The position numbers were made by a program, and so were the translations under genes. Below are positions 48,095 through 64,000 of a stretch of DNA of 64,000 nucleotides, in pieces. The notes beneath the pieces were generated by a model. The model was given only the letters and a program-made list of their open reading frames with translations, was not told where the DNA came from and made no database searches. Source of the DNA: Stenopsyche tienmushanensis (taxonomy: Eukaryota > Arthropoda > Insecta > Trichoptera > Stenopsychidae); the NCBI GenBank assembly GCA_008973525.1, contig WACJ01000223.1:124001-188000 (forward strand). Direction: 5' to 3'. Within the stretch, counting starts at the first letter, position 1. The number at the start of each line of letters is the position of its first letter.

Positions 48095-48190
48095 TTTGCC
48101 ATAATCCATTTAATAATTTACAATAAATTTCATAGATATTGCTTTAATAATATGGCTGCTATAACCCAACAAATTTAGAGCGTCCTTATA
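48095..48190 (-). repeat. Repeat family D 5' part, inverted
   Basis: On minus: GGACGCTCTAAATTTGTTGG, GTTATAACAGCCATATTATT and AAAGCAATATCTATGAAATT match 5088-5140, with the left GGACGCTC end intact. It lies about 75 bp beyond the 5' end of the R1-like element. Confidence 0.6.
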
Positions 48191-48639
48191 GAAATAATAT
48201 CTATTACAATCTAAAATATGTATAATACTATATTTAAATGCAATATATGCAAGGCAAATCCTATTTATTAAGCTCACATACCTATATTCCATATTTGGCT
48301 TGTAATAGCGCAAGGAATCGTCAGGGGACTGTTTAATTGGATTTCATTGGAATGTAGCACAAACTTAATATGTATTAACGCAATAATTTAAGCTACGTGA
48401 CGCTTGGTTTAAAACATATTAATACAAGAATAAGCAGATTGTTCAAATGATCAAATAATTTGAATGATTCTCAATGTTTTTGTTTCAATTAAGCAACAGT
48501 GTTGCTTTGGTGATACACCAGAGTACTGTTTTTGAGCATTATAAAAGTGTTTTTGATGTAATGAACATTAAACAACCCACCCTATCAGTCCTTCTTCCAA
48601 CAACTTCGTTTTATAATGAGAATTTTTAATCATTCTGTA

Positions 48640-48840
48640 GATATGTTCAGGAGGCGCTCATTCGTCATATCAGCGGTCCGAAAAGGGGACCGATTGGTCA
48701 TACAAACCTTGTGGTCACACCGTCCTCTTTTAGGGCTTTTGCGACATTTTCTATGACCTGTACGATGAACGGACGAAAGCAACGAAGCGTCTAGTCACTT
48801 TCTATCACAATATTTTAAAAAACGGGTACTTCTGAGACTA
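48640..48840 (-). mobile_element. M2-type TIR with hairpin X, minus strand
   Basis: From 48840 downward: TAGTCTCAGAAGTACCCG, then about 110 bp, then AAAAGCCCTAAAAGAGGACG, hairpin X (48692-48673, one arm changed) and ATGACGAATGAGCGCC. This places the hairpin in the 5' region of a TIR element, as at 2061-2420. Confidence 0.65.
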
Positions 48841-49264
48841 TGCCACGGGCGTTTCTTATACTTGTTACGACTCGGGTCACTGGATATGTAAGAATAGTTA
48901 CAATATAATGTAAATCTAAATATGATAAAGACATCCTTAGCCCGTTGATTAGTAATCGCGCGTATATGCGATTGCACTCGAATGATACAGAAAGAAAATT
49001 CTCGCATATTTTGTGGGGAAATTAGTAAATCAGAGACAGATAGTGTCTGGCGTCTCATCATATACTCATACATCGATGGCATGATCGCGCTGTAAAGGTG
49101 CCCCTACACGTCTATTGTATTGATCGGTCCATTTTTATCGATTTTAATCTTCATCAAAAGCATTATTATGTTACCAAAACTGAAGACACGTATGTATTGT
49201 CAAAGCCGTAACGAGGGTATAACGCGCCTGTGGTAAATATGTAACTTGTACCTCCAACCCCCTC

Positions 49265-49525
49265 CCCTTAAGTAATTTATAGGTAGACTTGTTCCTAGGA
49301 CTCGTTCGCGACCTCATTTGACGCGAGCCACCTATGTAAGTTAACTTCTGAGCGGGCTTCCGTGATCGTACATATAAAAAGACCCCGGATATGCATTTGT
49401 CCCCGAAAATGCTGCATAAATCCATACAATTGGCTGCAATGTCTGTGTGTCCATCCGGTCCATTTTTCGGATCGCTGTCATTACGAACGAGCATCTCTAG
49501 ATTGGACGTCGTATAACGACAAAAC
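49265..49525 (+). repeat. Hairpin X repeat, long 5' version
   Basis: ACGCGAGCCACCTATGTAAG and GTGATCGTACATATAAAAAG ... ACCCCGGATATGCAT match 2262-2345, followed by hairpin X (49455-49474, arms diverged) and a tail shared with 51060-51125. No transposase coding here. Confidence 0.6.
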
Positions 49526-50799
49526 GATTACGAACTCTCATTCCCAAAGGAAGTTGTCCGAAGAAGGCTGATCGAATGGATTGCTTAAGTTTTAAACTTA
49601 CACTTAAATCGACTGGTATTCTGCATTTTGCGCCCCAAACTCAATTGCACCCGTGGCCGGCGCTTACTTTGCCACCTCCTTGTTACGGTCCTGTGTATTG
49701 TTAATGTTTACGCGAAAAAATGAACGATTATTGTGTGCTATCGATGCATAATCTGGCGGACAGTTTAGCATTTTTATACGCGACGGTATGCAACTTTCGC
49801 GTAAATGCAGGGATTCCGCTCGTGATGGTACCGATTAAATTGCACACATGACATCGATCAATTGCTTAATTTATATGGATCTTTCTTATGTTTAATCTGT
49901 ACGAATTTACATAAAATTGAGCGTATTGAATGAGTGATGTAAGAGTCGAGTCTATCGTTGTTTCGAATCCGAAATGAACCGCAAGCCGGCGGTAGATTTG
50001 GCCTAGCTTATTGTTCTTCAATTATTCCGGCGACTGGTTACAATATGACAAATATAATATAATTCCTAGGCCCGACAGCCATGATTTATCCAAGAAGTTC
50101 TGAAATAATTCGGCGTTTATGTAACAAGTCCCGCAGATATTCGGGCCAACCTTTGTATACATGGTTGCGCAATGTTAATTCATTATTCGCACTTTAAATA
50201 GCTTCTATTACAATCTGGCAATTATGTACATACGAGCTTATTTACAAAACGTTCCTTAAATCTTTGCAAATTGAACATTCCTCAAAGAGAGACTTGATGA
50301 ATCATTAATCATCGCGCTAAGCGAAAAAGGCAGATACGATCTGGCATTGGCGAAGATAAGGAAGATAAGGGTCAGCGCACCAAGGCTCCGTGTGCCCTAA
50401 TCAATATTTCTATACATTTTCTGCAACTTCAACATAATCCAGTGCTTTCGCCGAATATTCTCCAGCTGAAGAGTCTAATTTTGGCCATTTTTTATAGGCA
50501 TTTATTGCAAAAAAGTGAAGCTTTGATGATATACAACAAATTTATGCTGATATAATACAGAAGATTCGAGACAAGCGCAGAAATAGAAAATGCTGCAGTA
50601 GGTTGTCAACATGCTTGAAATAATCCCACAAATGTATGCTCATTTGTTGAACATTTTTTATTGGGAAAAATAGGTCATATTTCAAAACTGCAATCGGGTC
50701 ATCCGGTTATGTTTGCTCGGCTTGAAGACCGTCTTGAACTCATTCAATCTGCTAATGAAATTAATCTGATTTTTATATGAAACTCATATAAATTTGATC
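49526..50799. other. No gene recognised
   Basis: AT-rich sequence with no repeat or coding signal noticed. Confidence 0.4.
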
Positions 50800-51125
50800 T
50801 ATGTATGAGAGTGCACGAGCTGGCAGACATGGTAGGCCTTTTAAAAAATGCTGTACATCACATATTGACTGAAAATTTGGATATGAGAAAGCTGTGTGCA
50901 AGATAAGTGCCGCTTTTGCTCGCAATGGAAAAAAAACAGCTTACAAAACAATACAGATCATAGAAATGCCGCAAAAAGCCCTAAAAGAGGACGGAGTGGC
51001 CGCAAGGTCTGTGTGTCCAATCGGTCCGCTTTTCGAACCGCTGATATGACAAATAAGCGCCTCGCGATCGGACGCCATACCTGAACATGTCTACAGAGCG
51101 ATTACGAGCTCTCATTATAAAACGA
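50800..51125 (+). pseudogene. mariner relic (M2) plus hairpin X
   Basis: 'VHELADMVGLLKNAVHHILT' then 'ENLDMRKLCAR', a stop, and 'VPLLLAMEKK' (50811-50940), matching the irritans-type mariner DNA-binding region. From 50965: GCCGCAAAAAGCCCTAAAAG and hairpin X (51022-51040), then CGCCTCGCGATCGGACGCC and a tail shared with 49500-49570. Confidence 0.75.
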
Positions 51126-51698
51126 ATTTGTCCGAAGAAGACTGATCGGTTGTATTTATTTTATTGCGGATCGATCTAATGCTTAAGCAATAACAGAGAT
51201 TAGACAACTTAGCATAAATAAAAAAAAACCGACAGAATCAAATATGCAGAAAAGATGCATTTTTACTGTGCAAGATGTTCAGCAAATTAATCTTTTTTGG
51301 ATAATATTTATTTATCTAAAAATGAAAACTATTAAAAAATATTGCAATTTTATGAGCATCATACCTCTCGTCTTAACACATTCCCGTCGGGTTGTGCATA
51401 GCATAGTCTTTTGTATTGGTCTTCTTTGACCTTTTAACTGATATTAGAAATTGTGTAAAAAGTTGTTTGGCTTATATATTTTATTATTAGGGGGGGGTCA
51501 CAAAAAAATAACACTTAGAAGAACATTTTTTTACAAGGCATTCTGACCAGTACGTCCTAAAATAGATGCAGTCATGTAGCAAAGATCATTCAATGGGCAG
51601 TCCTAATGACCGGTGTTGAATTTATTTAAAAATAAAATGAAAACACCAAAATCATCAATCACCGAAGACATTTTTGATTTCACCTCAATTCCTGTTCA

Positions 51699-51762
51699 AT
51701 GTCGAGTGTCACTCGACATGCGATGTTTCCACCAGCTCCAATGTCGAGTGTCACTCGACATT
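51699..51762. repeat. Two near-identical perfect palindromes 42 bp apart
   Basis: 51699-51719 (arms ATGTCGAGTG / CACTCGACAT) and 51740-51762 (arms AATGTCGAGTG / CACTCGACATT), each around a single T. Each repeat unit also keeps a few flanking bases. No other copy was noticed in the window. Confidence 0.85.
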
Positions 51763-51769
51763 GGGTATT

Positions 51770-53269
51770 TTGTTTTTAAGGCAATTTTTTTATTACTTTT
51801 TGTAGATGCACATTTGAAGTAGATACTATTTGACCAGCTGTGTAAGCATTTTAGAAAGTTGGGATTGTTTAATATTTGCAATTAAACAATCGCAGATAAT
51901 TAAAAAGCATTAGATCGTTTTTGTTAAATCATAAACTGACGAATTTTATATGAAGATTTAAGCCTTTGATTTTTTGCATCTAATGAATACTATTATTTTT
52001 TTTAGGACTAGGGGCCCTAAATATTCGTAAAATCTTATTTTTATTTGCATCAAATATTATTTTATTACGCAAGCGCATTGTTATGCCACAAATTAAAAAA
52101 TCGCACATAATACACATTATAGATTTTGTGTTGCGTGCTATTTTGCTCAAAGGCATTTTGCACGAAGTGCGTTGGCAGCACTGTCATGTTGATATTGGCG
52201 CGCCCATATTTGACCTTTCTGTTTTAAAACGTCATTTAAATATCCTCCATCATCGTCATTGTCGATGCCGAACGAATCGAAAGTCGGACTAAGAAAGCGC
52301 GCGGGAAATTCAAATCATTTTCGCGCGCGTCATTCGAAGACCATAGACAATGGGATGCTGCGAACGGCGATCCGCTCCGCTTTCCAGAAGTGTATTTTAT
52401 TTTTAAAAACAAATTCAAAGCGTGCGCTCCGGCTATTTTGCCGGCAAAAAACGCCAACGAAGTCATTTTGCGTTGAGGTTTTCGCCCGGTCTTCCAGTTA
52501 AGCGTCAGCAAAAACCGCAATGTAAACTGTTGTGATAATCCTTGTTATTATTATTTAATAGAGGAGGTCCGGCTGGGAGGGTTCGGCCGACGTCGGGTGG
52601 CATTGTATGCAAAATAAAAGTAATCAATAGAACCTTGGGCTAGTCACGCTATTCCAGCTCCCCCATTAATACCCAAACCCGAGATTTAAGCAAATGCAAT
52701 CAATGGACACCGATTTTATTTTTACCCGCACGATCCTTCCGCAGCGAAAGTTTCGTCCAAAATGAATGGCCGGCAGATATATTTTCATTGTGTCGGGCGA
52801 ACCCGTCTTGATTTTTTTAGGACGCGGGTCATTTTAATGGCGGTGTAGAGAAACTTCTCCAACGGCCCCCGAAGACTTGATTCAGATATATTGAGAGATT
52901 TTTCTTGGAATTCTACTTTGGAGCATATTTTTCTAGCCACTGAAATATTTATCCTCTACAGTATACATACGACCCCGGAGCAGTTGAATTCCCGAACAGA
53001 TTGAATCCCCAAACAGCAAATGGCGAATATTAATTAAGAAGGATAAGAAATATATATATATATATATATATAAATTATGTGAGATTTAACGTACGTGTGT
53101 GGGTGTCATATTCGCGTGACTTGCGTGCTCCACTGTATCGGTTACATCTACAACCAAACTATACAAACAACCCTCTTAAAGAATCATATGGATAATATAA
53201 ATCATGCATTAAATCAAATTCTTCAATACAACCATAAAACAAAATACATATGAAAATAATAGTCCAAAC
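51770..53269. other. No gene recognised; TA microsatellite
   Basis: 52080-52520 is GC-richer with overlapping open frames on both strands and no homology noticed. 53048-53072 is a (TA)n run. Nothing else supported. Confidence 0.4.
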
Positions 53270-53470
53270 ACTCGATTGAAACATCCTCGCGATGCTGTTT
53301 TTGTTACATTGTGAGCAAACGCGGCACCCATCATGCGCACAGCTTTCTCATGTTCAAATTTTCAGTCAATATGCGATGTATAGCACATTTTAAAATGCCA
53401 ACCATGTCTCACAGAGTAGAATCTAGCTCAGCTTTGATATTGGTTGTGGATTGAGACCTTTCAAATAGTA
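53270..53470 (-). pseudogene. mariner relic (M2), minus strand
   Basis: Reading down from about 53425: GAGACATGGTTGGCATTTTA, CATCGCATATTGACTGAAAA, then 'LTENLNMRKLCA', a stop and 'WVPRLLTM', ending in 'EDVSIE'. It corresponds to 50811-50940 and 28485-28615. Confidence 0.7.
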
Positions 53471-53639
53471 TTGTATCACTTAATGGGCGAATTATATTTA
53501 AACATTTAAACATTTTTATGAAAAAATAGCAAAATAAAAGTGTTTTGATCAATTCTTTGGTAAAAAATTGTAATAATATAGACAATTGATTTTAGAAGAT
53601 AGACTGAATATTGGACCCATATTTTTTTGTGCTAGGGGA

Positions 53640-53912
53640 ATCTTTCGTCCTATTCCATGGCTTACACGGTCTCCGGATCTGACACCACTGGATTTCTTTG
53701 TCTAGGGACGTCCCCAATTCCCTGGCTTGCACGGTCTCCAGACCTGACACTACTGGATTTATTTGTCTGGTGATGTGTAGATATCTTTTAAAAACTAAAC
53801 TAAGTTCAAAATATTTGTTAATTTTTTGTTTAGCAAAAGAGCTCTCTAATCCCCCCCCCCCTCTCCCTAAAAGGAATCGTCGGTACATGTGTAAAACACC
53901 CTGTATACTTGC
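53640..53912 (+). repeat. Two-unit transposase-motif array and element end
   Basis: Two units offset by 65 bp around TTGCACGGTCTCCAGACCTG encode 'SPDLTPLDFF' (first) and a frame-shifted 'SRPDTTGF' version. This is the inverse of the 38845-39090 array. The flank 53785-53912 matches 39185-39555 in the same plus orientation, ending ACACCCTGTATA. Confidence 0.75.
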
Positions 53913-54094
53913 GACAGATTTGCGCCAAAAGTGCGGCGTGGCGATACATAGACGTCGAACTACAGAACCACGTAGAATACCGACCCGGTCGATTTTTAAC
54001 CATTTTACTCAACTTTACATGAGAACCAACACTGATTGACTCTGTCCGTTTTTATAATATATACTAAGATGTCTCTTTATTCATTATCGTTATT

Positions 54095-54210
54095 TTCAGG
54101 TATGGCATCCAATCAGCAGTCCGAAAGGCGGACCGATTGAGCATACAGACCTTATGGCCACTCCGTCCTCTTTAAGGGCTTTTTGCGGCATTTTCTATGA
54201 TCTTTATTAT
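54095..54210 (-). repeat. Hairpin X repeat, minus strand
   Basis: On minus: AGAAAATGCCGCAAAAAGCC, CTTAAAGAGGACGGAGTGGC, CATAAGGTCTGTATGCTCAA, then hairpin X (54137-54117). Closest to the 51.0 kb copy. Confidence 0.65.
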
Positions 54211-55689
54211 ATGCAGATATAACACAAAATTTGCCACCTTATCAAGTACACTATTTCTAGCTGTATTTCAACGTCTATATATCGTCACGCCGCACTTTTA
54301 ACAGAAGTCCTTTGGGAATATTCAGTCTGTCTCTTATAAACAACAAGGGAGAGGAAGATGTAAATATTTAGGAACCTACTGGAATATTTCTTTTCAGTTA
54401 CATCAAAATATATACACTCCCTTATTACATACTAGTTAAAAAATCAAATAAATAAGGTCCACTATGCACAGTTATGTAAAGTGAAATTTCAGAGTGCGTG
54501 TCATTTATTTGACCCACATAAAAGCGGTCAGAAAATCTGAAACAAAAATCATGTTTGATGTTTATTTCACGATTAATATTTAGGACTGACTTCCTCGCGA
54601 TTGGTTTATGCAATATATTTTGTCTATGGCCAATAATGGATCATTATACTACCTTTTTAATAATAGTATTATTAAAATTAACCCTATGAAAATAAGTCTT
54701 TTTCAGAATAAAAAAAAAGGAAACAAAGCGACCCTTATTCAGGTCAAATGGTCGATACAGAAATAAATCACTAGGGAAAATTGAGGCATTTACTAAAAAA
54801 AAAAATTAGGGCACTACAATCCGTACATTCCAAATCGTATATCCTTGAAAATACGCTGCCTTTCAAAGAATCAGGCCAACGACTTTATGTTGCATTATTG
54901 TAACGAAATCAAAGGGCAATCTCATTATTGAAACGCTGAAAAGAAGCATTCAAACTGTGATATAATTTATTTTATTCGTCGTATTTTTAGGTGAATAGGG
55001 AACATTGTTCGGCATTTATTTTGTTACATATCCAATCTAAATACGTTACAATATTCAATCTATTTAGGGGAAGATGAAGGAATAAAGGTGTCCGGAGACG
55101 TTCATTTCATTGATAACATGTTTGGCACACCGTCAATGAATCCACGGTATGAATGAAGCTGGGACCGGGAGTAGGATTACATTTTGTCAATGATGATGTA
55201 TGAGAATGATTGCCATAATGTAAACAAAGTTATATATATTATAATATCATCAATCCATTCCGTACTGAGAACACGCTTGGCGTGTTCATACGTAAACGCA
55301 TAATTCTCTCAGCCTCGCGTAGCGTGAGTAAAGCTCGTATATCAATAAATGAACCTTAACACTGTCGATATTGTTTTGCAATAACGCAAAATACTCGTTC
55401 ATTTGGAGGAATATTAATAAATAAACGTTTTCAAAAATGTAAATACCTTGCACATTCGATATTTTTTTAAATGGGCATCCTAATTATGCGCCGAATTCCC
55501 AACGAGCAATAAAACGTGTAAGGGTCTCTTTACGGCGCAATTCTGCTACCGATATATGAGTGCACGATGAGACGCGAGACATCCGTCTCTGTCTCAAATT
55601 TTGGACACTCGAAGCGTTAATACTTTGATGAGTATACACTCACATGTTGGGTGCATATATGGCGTGTAGCGCTCCACAGTACTTTATTT
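54211..55689. other. No gene recognised
   Basis: AT-rich sequence. A weak hairpin-like pair occurs at 55263-55290 (ACGCTTGGCGTG). No coding homology. Confidence 0.4.
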
Positions 55690-55780
55690 TCAGAGACACT
55701 ATAATGGATCCTAAATGTATGGATTTATAGCTTGACCAAATGTGTTCCCTATTTACTAAAATTGAAGACACGCATAGACA
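55690..55780 (+). repeat. Repeat family G copy
   Basis: GGATCCTAAATGTATGGATT and TTGACCAAATGTGTTCCCTA match 29250-29300 and 38395-38440. The tail AAAATTGAAGACACGCAT also matches 49180-49195. Confidence 0.6.
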
Positions 55781-55859
55781 TGTATTTTATCAATTTCAAA
55801 ACATTTGCGTTTATATCCGTAAGTTTTGTAATGGTTTTTATTTTTTTTAAAATATTCTG

Positions 55860-56790
55860 ACCAGTCTTTTCAACTGTACGTGTACAGTTTTCGCAGAAAA
55901 GGCCCAATACACTAAATAAAGACGATCTACGAGATTTGGTGGAGACAGATTCAGGTCTTTCAAGCAATAAACGTACAAGACACTGTGTGAACAAAGGACA
56001 ACGAACATAAAGTCCGGAGACTCTGCCCAGAGAGCGCCCCAGTTCCACCGACGCAACATTGGTGTCAGAAGTGGGATAATAATATAATATATGTCGGATG
56101 TCCCGGCAATACAACAACACAATAATAATATTGTTTACTTCATTTGTATAATATTTTAATTACAACTTTAATTTACAAGACTCATTCGGATGCCCCTCGG
56201 TATATGAAATTTCCCGGGCAATCTTTCACTAGATTTCCATCCCTGCGCGAAACTAAAACTTTTGGTTGCTGACCCAACATCGCTGATTTTCTTGGAATTC
56301 TCACACATTGAATACCCAGCCTCTCAAAGGATAGTGACGGCAGTGATCAACCCTACCGTGGTGGTCCAACTTGCCTTGATCTTGAACACCCTGTTCGAAG
56401 TCCTTAGCAACTAACCTGACGGTATCTCCAATCTCGCCATCGGGTGCACCAGTGTGTGTCGAACCCTTATTCACCGAATAATTCATGACACGCGGATTCT
56501 GACATCATTTTTTTGTGGTGGAGTGAGTTGGGGGCAGAGTCATTCTTGGGCCGCTATGGAAGCCGAGCGGAAGGATGGAGGTGAACGGGTGTAGAACAGG
56601 AATATTGTCGTCGTAACTTAATTCTTAATTGATGATGAGAGATATCTGGCCGCGGGAAGGACGTTTTCCCGCAGCCAAGGCTATCCGGCTACTCCCACGA
56701 CGATCACCTCCTGCGCATCACCACTAGACCGACAACGGTGCACACGCAAGAAGCGATAGGTGTCGTTCTTTCAAACGCAATGTGTCGTAT
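55860..56790. mobile_element. Composite locus with inward-facing LTR/primer sites, copy 2
   Basis: Plus LTR-B part 55900-56058 with AATAAACG (55966), primer site TGGTGTCAGAAGTGGGAT (56060-56077) and about 40 bp of internal sequence, then 56165-56486 internal sequence on minus (including a 61-codon frame 56486-56301, not recognised as gag), a degraded primer site near 56490 and a minus LTR-A to 56790 with the hairpin at 56648-56676. This matches 21838-22610 in order and orientation. Confidence 0.65.
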
Positions 56791-57009
56791 AAAACGGATA
56801 TAAAAACGGCACGTATTTTTGACACTACCGATATATAAGTAATTTAACATTTTTATTCATCATCATGATCATTAACTTATTTTATTTTGTGGTTGAAAAC
56901 CACTAATTTTCTATTACAATTTCTTCAAACTAAGTACAGTTAACCCTTCTATAGCGTCAAGACAGGAACCACGCTATAGAAAATTAGGCACTCATAGAAA
57001 ATTTGTCGA

Positions 57010-57345
57010 ACAAAAAGTCTTTATTCTCTAGGTAACTCTTTATTCAACACGAGAGAGAGAGATATGGCTGCGAGAAGGACGTCTTCCCGCAGTCAAGGCC
57101 AACCGACGACTCTCCCGACTCCCGCATCCTGCGCGTCACTACCCAACCGGCAACGGTGCACGCGCAAGAAGCGATCGGTCGGTATTTGCATATGCAATGT
57201 CGCCGCAGCGCCACAGAAGATGGCGCTGTTAAAATAGCATATTGCACCTAAAGAGAGACGGAAGATGTCGCTGTTAATTTGGCGAATTAAATCTGCTCAG
57301 ACAGTTGCTTATGTAAAAATCGCCGCCCACGAAGTGGACGCTATA
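57010..57345 (-). mobile_element. LTR copy (family A), minus strand
   Basis: On minus: TGGGCGGCGATTTTT near the start, AACAGCGACATCTTCCGTCT, AACAGCGCCATCTTCTGTGG, CACCGTTGCCGGTTGGGTAG, GTCGTCGGTTGGCCTTGACT, hairpin 57094-57066, CTCTCTCTCGTGTTG and AATAAA near 57048. It lies 3' of MCCC1, about 215 bp past the poly(A) signal. Confidence 0.75.
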
Positions 57346-57558
57346 GAAGAGTTTACTATACAAACTAAATTATTCTACATATAATTAAAAGAGAGAAAAA
57401 ATCCTGAAACATGTGTGCTACAAATTTTACTCACTATTCAAAAGATTAAAGTAAATCATGTGATAAAACAAACACAAGTTGGATGAAAGCCGTCAAGGAT
57501 TCGTACCCAAATTGAAGAATAAAAATACTACATAATTAAATTAAATTATTTGGCCGTA

Positions 57559-57564
57559 TTTATT
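57559..57564 (-). terminator. Probable MCCC1 polyadenylation signal AATAAA
   Basis: A canonical AATAAA hexamer on the minus strand lies about 255 nt beyond the MCCC1 stop codon at 57819-57821. No earlier minus-strand AATAAA was noticed in the 3' flank. Beyond it comes unrelated repeat-derived sequence. Confidence 0.5.
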
Positions 57565-57818
57565 TACAATTTAAAGCACACTTATAAAATTAATATGTAT
57601 TATGTACATTAACAATAAAACGGAGATCTCATATAACTGACCACAACGATATCTATTTAAAAACCATATTTAAAACGTCGACACAAAAATCACAAATTAA
57701 CGGAATGTTCCAATGCATAAAATGTCGATAAAAAAACCAGTTTTATCAACAATATACATCATGTTTAATGATTATATCCGCGCGCAGAATACTATTGAAT
57801 CGTATTCCGCGTCGCAAA

Positions 57819-62724
<4,906 letters not shown>

Positions 62725-62760
62725 CGTGGCGCTTTATAAATACGATCCTGAAATTAAAAA
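62725..62760 (-). promoter_or_regulatory. MCCC1 5' leader with possible 5'-UTR splice acceptor
   Basis: Directly upstream of the MCCC1 ATG, the minus strand reads a pyrimidine-rich tract ending TTAATTTCAG (CAG at 62750-62748), then 23 nt to the ATG. This looks like a 3' splice site, so the leader may be interrupted by an intron and the promoter may lie further toward 63 kb. No TATA box or initiator stands out. Confidence 0.35.
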
Positions 62761-64000
62761 TAGTTGTCAGTTTATTATACGATTATCAATGAACCGTAAT
62801 TGTTTCGACGGAGGAGAAACATCTGAACAAATATCCAAGCGTCTCGAGCGATATTTTATACATACCGTGCACAAAAATATATCTTATTCGAAAACTGGTT
62901 ACGTGTAAAACAAACACCTGATATGTAGCTATTATCTGACACTATATCAGATTTATACTATCTTGTTTTTTGGGCTTTAGTTAAAAACATTGCAAAAACT
63001 TGTAACGTTATCACACCGTTTGAAAAAATTAGATATAAATTTGTGTTGGAGCGCTAATGAATAAATCTTATAGCTTTGATATTCAATAAGTTGATATCGT
63101 GATCGATGATAATCTAAAACTGCGATACAAAAGACGTTAAATCATTTAACGTATAAAAGTATTTACCATCAATAGATGCATAATTAATTAAACCGGCTGA
63201 ATAATATTAATATTTTAAAATCACGGATTCATTATAGATCTATTATATGATTATTGTTATAATTTTCATTAATAATAGTTTATTTATTTGCATTTTTATA
63301 TTTAAAAACGTATTTATTCAATACATCAGTTTAGACGTCAAATTTTTTCAACGGTGTTGCCATCGTCCATTTTATTTGAATTTATTTATCGAAAATGGAT
63401 TTAATAAATTTATGAAAATTATAAATGCATTAACCAAATGTCTACGAGTCAAATTTATGTACGCCGAGTTGAATGCATACGATTAAAAATCTATTTGCAA
63501 AGTCGCCCTGACCTTTGTTCGAGCAGTTCGCTGGTTATTAAACTCGGCAAAACAACATAACCTCAAAATGCTCAAAAACTTTATACGGACGCATACTTTG
63601 CGTATGAATTAAAATGCTTGTTTTTTTGAGCTAAATGTGCTATTTTTAAATTCAAAAATGATGAAATGACGTCAATAGGATACATGAAATAGGAGATAGT
63701 TTACTTTGTACAAACTCACGCGCACCCAGCAGCAACTGTTATCGTAAACTAACTTATCAATGAAGCCTAAAAACCAACACACTGCGCGACTTGAGCATAT
63801 GTCGTCCGATTTTTATTATCTAATTTGATCTCAGTCATTTATATTTAATTATTTTACGCATCCCGAATTGTGCGGCGATGTCGTACATTTTAAATTTGAA
63901 TTCCCGCAAATTTATCTGTCAATTAATGTCAGTTATACGTAACCTTTTTTATATGGCCCACATGGGATAGATTCATAGCGATATTTAAATACTGCGAATA
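62761..64000. other. MCCC1 upstream flank, no gene recognised
   Basis: AT-rich sequence 5' of MCCC1. Short open frames at 62612-62908 (overlapping the MCCC1 start in antisense) and 63247-63486 show no recognisable motif. The MCCC1 promoter should lie here. Confidence 0.4.

Noticed and set aside
56301..56486. 61-codon frame as a gag start of the LTR element
   Set aside because: The homologous stretch at 22180-22400 does not keep the frame, and no gag motif is visible.

Overview
The window is AT-rich, intron-containing animal DNA, almost certainly from an insect. The reasons are a nuclear gene for a mitochondrial enzyme split by introns of about 65-80 bp, many decayed mariner transposases, R1-like and RTE-like non-LTR retroelements, LTR elements primed by tRNA-Leu, and CpG not visibly depleted. 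The order of insect cannot be fixed from this sequence.

Only one host gene is complete. MCCC1, the biotin-carrying alpha subunit of mitochondrial 3-methylcrotonyl-CoA carboxylase (leucine breakdown), lies on the minus strand at 62724-57819. I resolve 12 coding exons with consistent phases that give about 711 residues. Two of its introns are swollen by old insertions: an RT fragment in intron 5, and a mariner piece, an R1-like piece and an LTR stacked in intron 7. A second host gene may start on the minus strand at 27714, where a 24-codon first exon ends in a textbook GTGAGT donor. I could not find its other exons.

The remaining 57 kb is a repeat landscape. From left to right: an RTE-like RT relic (1.5-2.05 kb); a TIR-bounded mariner composite (2.06-3.47 kb) whose arrangement recurs at 13.8-14.7 kb; AT-rich MITE-like families between 4.8 and 20 kb; LTR fragments with a conserved 29-bp hairpin from 17 kb onward; two loci (21.6-22.6 and 55.9-56.8 kb) where two LTR/primer-site ends face each other; tandem 60-65 bp arrays made of a transposase catalytic motif (38.8-39.1 and 53.6-53.8 kb); and a 5'-truncated R1-clade retrotransposon with a long uninterrupted RT ORF (48.0-45.6 kb) followed by more than 600 bp of AATA-type repeat.

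No rRNA, convincing tRNA, CRISPR array or prokaryotic feature was seen. Coordinates of decayed repeats are estimates by eye, usually within about 20 bp. Repeat-family letters (X, D, H, I, F, G, J, M1, M2) are local labels used only here.
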